DNA from: Methylococcaceae bacterium
GTDB lineage: Bacteria > Pseudomonadota > Gammaproteobacteria > Methylococcales > Methylomonadaceae
NCBI GenBank assembly: GCA_021647145.1
Contig: JAKIVF010000011.1
Location: 1 to 44,523, forward strand
DNA: 44,523 nt
Direction: 5' to 3'
The translations under genes and the position numbers were made by a program. Shown piece after piece: positions 17,145-24,777 of the stretch; within the stretch, counting starts at the first letter, position 1; each line of letters opens with the position of its first letter. Below the pieces are notes generated by a model. The model searched no databases, was not told the origin of the DNA, and saw only the letters and a program-made list of their open reading frames with translations.

Positions 17145-18837
17145 GAGACTGTGAAAGTATTCATCAATTCACACCCCCAAAAGCTTCATTACAATTTTTA
17201 AAAATTAATTTTTTGAAAATTTCTATATCAGTCCCTTTTTTTCTAAATATCGGGATAATTACCCTTCTTTTTAGGCATATTTAGCATTATTTAGCTTACT
17301 TTCTGCTTTTTGGGTGCAATAATCCCTTATAAAATCGACACCCCGTATATTCATTACTCGAGTGAAGTTATAAGTTAGGACCATCAAGCTAAACTCACCG
17401 GCACATTTATCCAGTCCTCGCATTAAAAAATGATTAATACCCGCTCGGTGTTTGAGTGTTCCAAAAGGGTGCTCAACCAATGCACCGCGCTGGCGCATTT
17501 TCTGTGGATTTTGTTTCATCTGCTCATTGTGCTTTTCAACAATAGCTTGATGTTCCCAACGTAATATCTGTTTGTTTTTAGTTTTGTCTGTGATGCATTG
17601 TTTCCGCAGTGGACAGGCATTACAGGCTATCGAACTGATGCGGTACCGAATCATATTTTTTTCGGCAACCTTTTGGTGATTTTTATTCGGCAATAGTTGA
17701 TTTCCCTGAGGACAAAGATAACAATCCTGTTCTGCATCATATTGAAAATCTTGTCGCCCAAACCTGCCAAGTTCAATTGCTTTATTTGATGGCTTTTTAA
17801 CAGCAACATAAACCGTGATGCCTTGGTCTTCACAGGCTTTAATCTCTATTCCATTGTGGTAGCCTGAATCAGCGACTCCCTCAAGGTTTTCAGACGCTAA
17901 AACCTCTTGTGCCTTTTCCAGCATCGGTGTTAACTGATGGGCATCATTGCCATCTTGAACAACATCATTGGCAACAATCAATTTGTGCTTGCTATCTACC
18001 GCAATTTGTACGTTATAGCCTGGAATTGTTTGGCCCCGTTTGGTTAATAAACGGGCATCTTGATCAACTGTTGAAATTTGTTTCGCTCCACTGGCCAGCA
18101 TTTGCGTTTTCAGTGCTTTTTTCTCGGCTTGTTTCTTTTGTAATAGCTGAAGCTTTTCTTCTAACTGTTCATCTTCAATTAATGGGTCTTTATCTGCGTG
18201 GTCTTCTTTATTATCTTGTTCATCAAGCGCTTGATGATAATCGTTGATTTTCTTTTCTAATGCTTCAAGTTGCTTATCCAGCTTCGCTTCAGTGTATATA
18301 CTGTCTTTGCTTGCATCGCCTTTGAAATAACTTCCATCAACAGCGACTTGATCGCCACCAAACAAAGCTAGCTCTTTACAGAGCATCATAAAATCTCGGT
18401 TAGATGCCGTTAATGCTGCACTATTATTTTTACGAAAATCAGCAATGGTTTTGTAACTGGGTAATATGCCTTCAATCAGCCAGATCACTTCTAAATTACG
18501 GTAGGTTTCTCGTTCTAGCTTGCGACTGCTTCGAATGCCTTGTAGGTAGCCATATAAATACAATTTCAATAAGGCTTTAGGATCAAAAGGCGGTTGCCCT
18601 GAAGAGATGCCGCCTTGAGTATGTTTAAACCTTAATTCTTGTAGGTCAAGCGTATTGACATACGCATCTATTGCTCGAACTGTATTGGTTTACATACTCA
18701 TCGACACGCGGAGGCAATAACATGTCTTGCTGGCGATTTAAACTGGGTTGGTAATGGCGAGGTAACATATTTTTGTGAGTAGGTTGTTCTGTGGTTATAT
18801 TATCTCACCTTTATGGCTTGAATACTTTCACAGTCTC
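17145..18837. mobile_element. IS1182-family insertion sequence with 19-bp perfect terminal repeats
   Basis: The left end GAGACTGTGAAAGTATTCA (17145-17163) is the exact reverse complement of 18819-18837. The element is about 1.69 kb and carries one transposase on the minus strand. It lies inside the group II intron reverse transcriptase. No clear target duplication is seen next to the ends, and intron sequence does not resume after the right end. This points to a deletion or IS-IS recombination after insertion. Confidence 0.88.
17271..18768 (-). pseudogene. IS1182-type transposase, frameshifted near its N-terminus
   Basis: The main frame (17271-18569, 432 residues) has IS1182-like blocks: SGQPPFDPKALLKLYLYGYL upstream in frame, LIEGILPSYKTIADFRK, VAVDGSYFKGDASKD (first catalytic Asp), YNVQIAVDSKHKLIVA (second Asp), a cysteine-rich patch (CPQGNQ, CNACPLRKQC) and RGALVEHPFGTLKH near the end (catalytic Glu). 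The true N-terminus is MLPRHYQPSLNRQQDML at 18768. The frame shifts by one base at about 18685-18695, between VNQY and TVRAIDAYV. Unless the shift is bypassed, no full transposase is made. Confidence 0.82.
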
Positions 18838-19518
18838 TATGGCGAAAGACTTAAACGTAGAGGCTGGATATTTTAGGCTCAATTTTTCATTCATCAATTA
18901 ATACGCTGTTCTTAATAACGTTCTCTATTATTTAATAAAATGATAGGGTAAAAACAAGGAATAAAGAGGCATCTGGAGATGGGGAAAGGATGTTATCGCT
19001 CATACACTAAAATAAATAAAATTCACTTCAGCCAGTGAGCAGTAAATAGTCACTTTCGATAACCATCTACCTGACCGTTATTAATAGGTCCATCGCGCCA
19101 ATGATCATAGCAAAGCCTTAGATCAAATTTGCTACCTTAGGATCGTTATAGTTACGTAGAAGGATTCCTTAAACACATCAATAAGTAAGCTCATTGATGT
19201 ATCTGCAAGTGTCAACTCATAAAAGAGGATTGCTTACTCTATAGCCAGATGCCGTATACATAATAACATGATTGTAATCTGGAATAGAACTTAGGTAACT
19301 CGCAATAAATAACCCACCAATATTACGTCGTATTTTTGTTTGTCTTTGGTGGTGTTGTGTAGGGCGCATAGCAAGCTATGTAACCGAAACAACAAGATCA
19401 AAGACGGACAAAAAGGTTAGAAAAGCTTTAGCGATTCTTATGCTTTAGTGCAAGTAAAATGGGGGGTTATTTATTGCGGATTGCCTTATACCTCCACAAT
19501 ACAATGCCACGACCCCTA
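18838..19518. other. Decayed region after the IS; no intact gene
   Basis: No convincing ORF is present. The first bases after the IS read LYGERLKRRGWIF then stop, origin unknown. A 26-base segment at 19131-19156 (minus strand) matches the highly conserved 23S rRNA sequence around ACTATAACGGTCCTAAGGTAGC with one change. Nearby minus-strand frames give broken peptides (RNYNDPKVANLI, YDHWRDGPINNGQVDGY) that look like remains of a coding gene. A palindromic unit lies at 19333-19414. The area reads as a graveyard of mobile DNA. Confidence 0.5.
19333..19414. repeat. Palindromic MITE-like unit
   Basis: The outer arms TTTTTGTTTGTCTTTG (19333-19348) and CAAAGACGGACAAAAA (19399-19414) pair at 14 of 16 positions. 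An inner hairpin CATAGC-AA-GCTATG is at the centre. The same plan and similar arm sequence recur at 32198-32280, so this is a dispersed repeat rather than a local terminator. Confidence 0.7.
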
Positions 19519-21651
19519 TCAAATTAAATACTCCGCATTAATTACATTCACATCAAATGGTGTAACATCACCATCAAGTGCAAATACAATATCAGCTTCT
19601 TCACGAGTTTCAACCATTTCACCACGAGCTTTTCCATGCAGTTCAAACAGCTCATACAATGATAATTTATTGCTAACATTAATCATTGCAATAAGCTTTT
19701 GTTGAATTGAAGCACGGTTATTTTGCACATTATTTTGTGCATAAAACCCATTGCGTGATGTGGGTAAATCAACCCAAATTGCTTTTCTTTCCACAAGATC
19801 AAAGATAACTGGAACAACATTCCTACAGCTTTGCTTTAAGTCGACTTTCTGCTGAACGGTGGCAGGATCGAAAATCTCATTACTATTAGAATGCTCACGA
19901 GTCATCCATCCGACAAAACATTCTGTATGCTCATCAAAATTTGGACCACTATAGACCAATACATTCATGGCTAAATAGCGTGCATGCCTTGCTGCACCAG
20001 GAATATTAATATCAATAAATTCACTTGCACCATTAGGCGCACGGGTTATATCACCACTATGATAGGTTTGATATTTATCTGAACGCAGATCGGTATAACT
20101 GACTTGCTTGGTCATTTGTCCAGTTTCATCATGAAAGGTCGCACTTAAATCAATATCTTGTCCTTTCCAGTAAACAAATAGACGCAATGTATCTTGCTCA
20201 CTTTTAATAGACAAACGTGTTCCCCTTGCCATATTAAATAAACCAGAAGATGCACTACGTTGCATATTTGGCAAAGGTGATTCGATCAAGACCGGATCAA
20301 TCCAGACTTTTCCTAATGCATCTAATTTTGTAAAGCGTTGTTGCAGACTGTTCTGAATACCTTCTTTTAGTGCCTGTAAAAGCTTAAAGTCCATCGCGGC
20401 CAAATATTTTTCAACGACGACCGCATTTTGAAAACTGCCTTTTGGGAAGATAATTTTCTCTACAGTATCTACGCCACGTGAATTGAGATGACCATAGAGC
20501 TGGGTCAAATTACGTGTTGGGATTTTATCAATCACATTTAAAAAAGCAGTGATAACTTGCTGTTGATACCTGTTCTTTTGATTTAAATCTTTAAAACTAG
20601 TGATGGCTTTAGGGTTAGTCACTAACTTCATATCAGCATCCATTGCAACTCGTAGAACATGATCTAACCGACGACCAAATTCACCTGCACGAGAAGACAA
20701 TAAACTCAGTACAGTATCAATATCCAGTTTAAGTAATGCAGCTTCTAAATCACTATAGAAACTTTTTAGACGACCGTTATTACGCGCTTTTTTGGCAATA
20801 TCAAACACCTTAGTCGAATAATCACCCACATGTAGGTTATGAAATAAACGTACCCATTTATTACGATGACGACCAATATCCTCCTCATTTATCACTCGTT
20901 CTAATTGCTTGGTTAGCACTCTACGTTGTGAGCGAGGTAATGATTTAAAACGGGTATTTTCTGCTAACGACACATCTCCCCCTGAGATAAAGGTCGCAAT
21001 ACGTAGAATATCAGTCGCATTTTTTACCATCACTTTAATATCATGTCCATCTTGTAAAAACTTTGCAGCTACGACACACATATTCTCATGAAATGGAATG
21101 TCCTCAGGTACACGTAATTGATTGGCATTATCTTGCTCCATAAACCACTGAATAATACCCTTGTCTTCATCCGACAAGGAATCCTGTGCCAGCAATAAAG
21201 TAGTAAAAACCTGTAAAAATTTTGCCGAGTTAATCGCAGTTATTTCTTGAAATTTAATATTTTCAAATGTAAATTTACGTGGTAATAAATTATAGCCAGG
21301 CATCCATTCACCAAAACTATAATAATGAAATATAGCGTTAAAATATAACTCAGCATCACTGGCATTGATAACTTGGTCAGGAAAATTAGGGTACATAGGC
21401 TTATGCTGAATATGACTGCCTTTTAGTTTCTGTAGCACAGGAATCACTTTTTCACCCAGCTTGGCGGCATCTGCTGGTTTCATCTGACATAACTGCTGAT
21501 ATAAATCTTGTGACATTATAAAACCAAGCTCCATCATTTTGGCATTAAGCGTCAGCACTAATGTATTTTTAGTTGGTTCACTTTGATTAAGGTTTAGTCC
21601 TTCCAGGACTAAAGCATGACATTTTTGAATTGCAATTGTTATAACATTCAT
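19519..21651 (-). CDS. Large helical protein with C-terminal TerD-like domain (resembles MXAN_6230/SCO0854-type proteins, RING absent)
   Basis: No signal peptide; a cytoplasmic protein of about 710 residues. The N-terminal part (KMMELGFIMSQDLYQQL ... HKPMYPNFPDQV ... SDAELYFNAIFHY) and the helical middle (RHRNKWVRLFHNLHVGDYS, LLSSRAGEFGRRLDHVLR) recall the MXAN_6230/SCO0854 family, but the cysteine-rich RING-type segment of that family is not seen. The last 220 residues look TerD-like: LRLFVYWKGQDIDLSATFHD, YTDLRSDKYQTYHSGDIT, APNGASEFIDINI, CFVGWM and EIFDPATVQQKVDL. TerD folds bind calcium and act in stress and phage/tellurite-linked systems. ATG 21651 is chosen over 21669 because TGAGGTC precedes it at good distance. 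Three RNA elements lie immediately upstream on the same strand. Family memory only; no search was run. Confidence 0.7.
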   Translation of the reverse strand: MNVITIAIQKCHALVLEGLNLNQSEPTKNTLVLTLNAKMMELGFIMSQDLYQQLCQMKPADAAKLGEKVIPVLQKLKGSHIQHKPMYPNFPDQVINASDAELYFNAIFHYYSFGEWMPGYNLLPRKFTFENIKFQEITAINSAKFLQVFTTLLLAQDSLSDEDKGIIQWFMEQDNANQLRVPEDIPFHENMCVVAAKFLQDGHDIKVMVKNATDILRIATFISGGDVSLAENTRFKSLPRSQRRVLTKQLERVINEEDIGRHRNKWVRLFHNLHVGDYSTKVFDIAKKARNNGRLKSFYSDLEAALLKLDIDTVLSLLSSRAGEFGRRLDHVLRVAMDADMKLVTNPKAITSFKDLNQKNRYQQQVITAFLNVIDKIPTRNLTQLYGHLNSRGVDTVEKIIFPKGSFQNAVVVEKYLAAMDFKLLQALKEGIQNSLQQRFTKLDALGKVWIDPVLIESPLPNMQRSASSGLFNMARGTRLSIKSEQDTLRLFVYWKGQDIDLSATFHDETGQMTKQVSYTDLRSDKYQTYHSGDITRAPNGASEFIDINIPGAARHARYLAMNVLVYSGPNFDEHTECFVGWMTREHSNSNEIFDPATVQQKVDLKQSCRNVVPVIFDLVERKAIWVDLPTSRNGFYAQNNVQNNRASIQQKLIAMINVSNKLSLYELFELHGKARGEMVETREEADIVFALDGDVTPFDVNVINAEYLI

Positions 21652-21699
21652 ATTTGACCTCAGAGCCATTCATTTTCAAATGACTTCAAAATTAAAAAA

Positions 21700-21756
21700 G
21701 GAGAATGACATAGCTAGTTACATTTGAAATATTAGAAGTAAGCTATGCCATAGCCT
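21700..21756 (-). ncRNA. Y-RNA-like element, copy C (proximal to the TerD gene)
   Basis: On the minus strand the unit reads AGGCTAT, then stem strand GGCATAGCT (21749-21741), CTTACTTCT, a short AU loop, the complementary strand AGCTATGTC (21715-21707; 9 pairs, one G-U), then ATTCTCC and a run of six T (to about 21694). The flanking boxes AGGCTAT and (A/C)TTCTCC and the CTTMCTTCT stretch are shared with copies A and B, while the stem sequence differs and still pairs. The T run after the third unit could end or pause transcription before the gene. Confidence 0.6.
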
Positions 21757-21769
21757 TATGCTTAGGTAA

Positions 21770-21846
21770 GGAGAGTTAATGATCTTTTCGGTTAGATTAA
21801 TAGTCTAGTGCTCAAAGAGCATGAGAAGTAAGATCATCAATAGCCT
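21770..21846 (-). ncRNA. Y-RNA-like element, copy B (middle)
   Basis: On the minus strand: AGGCTAT, stem strand TGATGATCTT (21839-21830), ACTTCT, internal hairpins GCTCTTTGAGC and TAGA-loop-TCTA, then the complementary strand AAGATCATTA (21786-21777; 10 pairs, one G-U), then ACTCTCC. It has the same layout as copies A and C with different stem sequence and a different, non-tRNA-like head. This recalls loci with two different Y RNAs (YrlA and YrlB), one of which carries the tRNA-like head. Confidence 0.6.
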
Positions 21847-21859
21847 TGATTAAGCATGA

Positions 21860-21993
21860 GGAGAATAGGTAATCTAATAAGTGCTGTTGCTCTACCAACT
21901 GAGCTACAACCCGCCTATTAATAGGTGTGGGTTGGCTGGATTCGAACCAGCGACCGACAGGTTGGAATCTAGAAGGAAGATTACCAATAGCCT
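21860..21993 (-). ncRNA. YrlA-like Y RNA with a circularly permuted tRNA-like domain (copy A)
   Basis: Read on the minus strand: AGGCTAT, stem GGTAATCT (21985-21978), CTGT of a shortened anticodon-type stem (21960-21957), a five-base variable loop, a perfect T arm (five pairs around TTCGAAT, 21951-21935), acceptor strand CAACCC (21934-21929), a 16-base loop, acceptor strand GGGTTG (21912-21907), TA, a perfect D arm (GCTC AGTTGGTA GAGC, 21904-21889), ACAG (21887-21884) and closing AGATTACC (21875-21868). The 3' half of a tRNA thus precedes the 5' half, joined across the acceptor end, and the anticodon region is replaced by an open stem. This is the plan of YrlA-type bacterial Y RNAs. A normal tRNA is excluded by the order of the parts. 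Confidence 0.82.
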
Positions 21994-22004
21994 CGATTAA
22001 TTAA

Positions 22005-22022
22005 AGGCACACTATGTGCCAA
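22005..22022 (-). promoter_or_regulatory. Predicted sigma-54 promoter of the Y-RNA/TerD unit
   Basis: The minus strand reads TTTGGCACATAGTGTGCCT. It matches the sigma-54 core TGGCAC-N5-(T)TGC, with GG (22020-22019) and GC (22008-22007) exactly ten bases apart. The predicted start, 12 bases after the GC, is about 21995, two bases before the AGGCTAT box of RNA copy A. The same bases also form a GGCAC/GTGCC hairpin, so chance palindromy is the main alternative. Enterobacterial rsr-yrl-rtcBA loci are also sigma-54 controlled (through RtcR). Confidence 0.65.
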
Positions 22023-22116
22023 ACTTTAAAAAAAGACATAAATATTATTTATCTAATTGATTATACTCACTTTTATTTTTATAAGCTTGTGCGGGGTTAT
22101 TTTTAATATAACCAAC

Positions 22117-22138
22117 AATATATCTATATAGATATATT
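22117..22138. promoter_or_regulatory. Perfect 22-bp palindrome, possible activator site
   Basis: AATATATCTAT is followed directly by its reverse complement, centred at 22127/22128. That is about 130 bases upstream of the predicted sigma-54 start at 21995, a normal distance for an enhancer-binding protein, and about 150 bases upstream of the divergent SDR gene. It is pure AT apart from one C and one G, so it could also be a chance low-complexity palindrome. Confidence 0.35.
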
Positions 22139-22281
22139 ACGATCTATTTTGGTAGATAAATTTTTTATATTTTTTCCTCAAAACTCGCGCTTAACTATTT
22201 TTAGCTGGCTTTCTTGTATTATTAGCCTTTTACTGTATAAAAACAGTTGATATTAAAAACTAACTCCAAGAAACATTTACA

Positions 22282-22956
22282 ATGAAAAAAACAGCACTAG
22301 TAACAGGCAGTAACCGTGGCATTGGTTTAGATCTTTGCAAACAGTTAAAGCAAAATGGTTTTCAAGTGATTGCCACTTGTCGGCAGCGTTCAACAGCATT
22401 AGATGATCTGGATGTTGAAATAATTGAAGATGTAGAGGTGAGTGATCAAAAAAGTTTATTTAAACTTGCCAACACTTTATCAGCTCGCCGAATAGATTGG
22501 CTAATAAATAATGCAGGTATTGCTAATGGTATTGCTTTAAATGATCTAAACGAAGAGAATATTTCCAGTTGTAAACGAATGTTTGAGGTGAATAGTCTTG
22601 GTCCTTTACTGACTACTCAGGCATTGACAGGTAATTTGGGCGAAGGAAGTAAAGTGGCTATTATCACTAGCCGGATGGGTTCAATAGCTGATAATGATTC
22701 TGGTGGTAGCTATGGCTATAGAATGTCTAAAGCAGCAGTGAACGCAGCAGGAAAATCTTTGGCTATTGACTTAAAACCACAAGGCGTTGCTGTTGCAATG
22801 TTACATCCAGGTTGGGTAAAAACAGATATGACAGCTTATGATGGCTTAATTGATACCTCTGAATCAGTATCAGGACTGATTGAACGAATGAATGAATTGA
22901 ACCTTGAGAACACAGGTAGTTTTTGGCATATGAGTGGTGAACTTTTACCTTGGTAA
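22282..22956 (+). CDS. Short-chain dehydrogenase/reductase (SDR)
   Basis: This 224-residue Rossmann-fold oxidoreductase has the cofactor motif TGSNRGIG (residues 8-15), the structural NNAG (INNAGIAN), catalytic Ser region ITSRMGS, and Tyr/Lys in YGYRMSKAA. The end, LHPGWVKTDM ... GSFWHMSGELLPW, is like the small csgA/C-factor-type SDRs of proteobacteria. Substrate is unknown. It stands alone, divergent from the Y-RNA unit, with AT-rich DNA upstream. Confidence 0.9.
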   Translation: MKKTALVTGSNRGIGLDLCKQLKQNGFQVIATCRQRSTALDDLDVEIIEDVEVSDQKSLFKLANTLSARRIDWLINNAGIANGIALNDLNEENISSCKRMFEVNSLGPLLTTQALTGNLGEGSKVAIITSRMGSIADNDSGGSYGYRMSKAAVNAAGKSLAIDLKPQGVAVAMLHPGWVKTDMTAYDGLIDTSESVSGLIERMNELNLENTGSFWHMSGELLPW

Positions 22957-22965
22957 CTATCCTTC

Positions 22966-23130
22966 TATACTTCACACAGTCAAGGATGCGGAATTTATAT
23001 CGAGTTGATTTTGTCGATAGTAAGGCGCTGAAATGGTTGCATTGCTAGGCTACGCAACCATTTCTGCAACGCAGTCTATCGGCAAAAATTGACCGATAGA
23101 AATTCCGCATCCTTGACCGCGTGAAGTATA
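22966..23130. repeat. 165-bp long-hairpin MITE-like element
   Basis: The outer 31 bases (22966-22996) and the reverse complement of 23100-23130 agree at 29 positions; the core is ATACTTCAC plus CAAGGATGCGGAATTT. Inner arms also pair (GAAATGGTTGC with GCAACCATTTC at the centre), so the whole unit folds into one long hairpin. It lies right after the SDR stop. Part of the same arm (AAATTCCGCATCC) occurs alone at 28722-28734. No transposase is inside. Confidence 0.8.
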
Positions 23131-23300
23131 AATACCTATTCTATTTTTTTAGTATTAATCGCTATAAGTTCTCACATGTTATAATGCAACATGGATAGTA
23201 GCAGAAAAGGACGCCCCCGCAAAAGTATCTGGAGAAGGTATAAAGTGGCTTTATGATGTTATCACCATTGCCTGTGCAAAAGCTTCAAGTACTTTTTTAT

Positions 23301-24683
23301 TTATTCTCGACGCCAACTGGTTACACCACCCGCAACATCTTCAAGAATAATTCCCTGCTGCTTCAACAAATCTCTTATCTCATCCGCTTTAGCCCAATCT
23401 TTATTTTTTTTTGCTTCGCTTCTAGCTTGTATCTGTAAATTAATATCATCTTCAGAAAATCCATCATCGTTTTCTACTCCCTTCAAAAAAATTTCAGGGT
23501 CACCTTGCAGAATACCTAAAACCCCTGCTAGTTCAACCAAGGTTGCAGCCAATGCCCCTGCCCTTTTTTTATCCTGTTTTGTAGAATTAAGGTCCCTAGC
23601 TAAATCAAATAAGACTGAAAATGCCACTGGGGTATTAAAATCATCATCCATTGCTTGTTGAAAGCGATATTTATATTCATCAACGATTAAACTAGAATTT
23701 TTCTCAATACCTCTTAAAGCCGTATATAGCCTTGTTAATGCTGCATTAGCATCATCTAACTGCTCGTCCGAATAGTTTAACGGACTTCGATAATGGCTAG
23801 ATAAAACAAAAAATCGAATTATTTCTGGGCGATATTTTTTTAAAACCTCCCTTACTGTAAAAAAATTGCCTAATGATTTAGACATTTTTTCTTCATCGAC
23901 TCTGACGAATCCATTGTGCATCCATAAATTAACAAACTTCTCACCCGTTGCCCCCTCTGACTGAGCAATTTCATTCTCATGGTGAGGGAACTGTAGATCC
24001 ATCCCTCCTCCATGAATATCAAAATGATTGCCTAGGCAGCAAGTTGACATAGCAGAGCATTCAATATGCCAGCCTGGTCTGCCCTGCCCCCAAGGAGAGC
24101 TCCATGAAGGCTCTTCTGATTTTGCCATTTTCCACAACACAAAATCCATGGGATCCCTTTTAGCGTCATCCACACCCACTCTCTCTCCTGCTTGCAGGTC
24201 TTCTATTTTTTTACCTGATAATTTTCCATAGTTTTCAAATTTTGAAACCGAATAAAAAACATCGCCATTCGTTCCTATATAAGCTAAACCTTTGGAAATC
24301 AATGTCTCAATCATCAAGATGATATTATCCATTGATTCAGTGGCTTTAGGTTCAATATCAGGTGGTAGAACAGACAATGCACGCTCATCCTCATGCATTG
24401 CGTTAATAAACCGTTCTGTTAATGTTTGATAAGTTTCTTTATTTTCATTAGCTCTTTGAATAATTTTGTCATCAATATCGGTCACATTTCTAACGTAAGT
24501 TAAATCGTAACCCGAATACCTAAAATAACGAGCCACAGTATCAAATACAACCATGACCCGTGCATGACCAATATGGCAATAATCATAAACTGTCATTCCA
24601 CAAACATAAAGCCCAACCTTTTTTTTTATACGGGGTTTAAAGGCTTCTTTGCTTCGCGTTAAGGTGTTATAAATTTTAAGCAT
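23301..24683 (-). CDS. cysS: Cysteinyl-tRNA synthetase
   Basis: This 460-residue class I synthetase has CGMTVYD with the zinc-binding Cys, the HIGH motif in YCHIGHARV (about residue 35), zinc ligands in HIECSAMS and HHENEIAQSE, and the KMSKS motif in EEKMSKSLGNF (about residue 268). It charges tRNA-Cys in the cytoplasm. Length is normal for proteobacteria. It is divergent from the cyclophilin gene with about 95 bases between them, a common arrangement in gammaproteobacteria. Confidence 0.97.
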   Translation of the reverse strand: MLKIYNTLTRSKEAFKPRIKKKVGLYVCGMTVYDYCHIGHARVMVVFDTVARYFRYSGYDLTYVRNVTDIDDKIIQRANENKETYQTLTERFINAMHEDERALSVLPPDIEPKATESMDNIILMIETLISKGLAYIGTNGDVFYSVSKFENYGKLSGKKIEDLQAGERVGVDDAKRDPMDFVLWKMAKSEEPSWSSPWGQGRPGWHIECSAMSTCCLGNHFDIHGGGMDLQFPHHENEIAQSEGATGEKFVNLWMHNGFVRVDEEKMSKSLGNFFTVREVLKKYRPEIIRFFVLSSHYRSPLNYSDEQLDDANAALTRLYTALRGIEKNSSLIVDEYKYRFQQAMDDDFNTPVAFSVLFDLARDLNSTKQDKKRAGALAATLVELAGVLGILQGDPEIFLKGVENDDGFSEDDINLQIQARSEAKKNKDWAKADEIRDLLKQQGIILEDVAGGVTSWRRE

Positions 24684-24777
24684 CTCTTATTATTTCAAAC
24701 AAAATGAACATTGACCGACCAATTTACCAAGACAAAGGCTTCTCTTTCAAGTAAAAAACGCATAAAATTAACTCTTT

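Noticed and set aside
18838..18880. Continuation of the group II intron after the IS
   Set aside because: The frame LYGERLKRRGWIF ends at once and no domain V-like hairpin follows, so it could not be tied to the intron.
19519..21651. The 710-residue protein as a Ro60/Rsr orthologue
   Set aside because: No vWA domain or clear TROVE motifs were recognised; the C-terminus is TerD-like. A remote relation of the helical part remains open.
21884..21960. A standard tRNA gene on the minus strand
   Set aside because: T arm, acceptor and D arm are present, but the 3' half comes before the 5' half and there is no anticodon loop joining D and T sides in normal order; it fits a Y RNA mimic instead.
23193..23258. 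A 21-codon ORF (MDSSRKGRPRKSIWRRYKVAL)
   Set aside because: Too short, no ribosome site and no recognised family; possibly a scrap of a transposase N-terminus.
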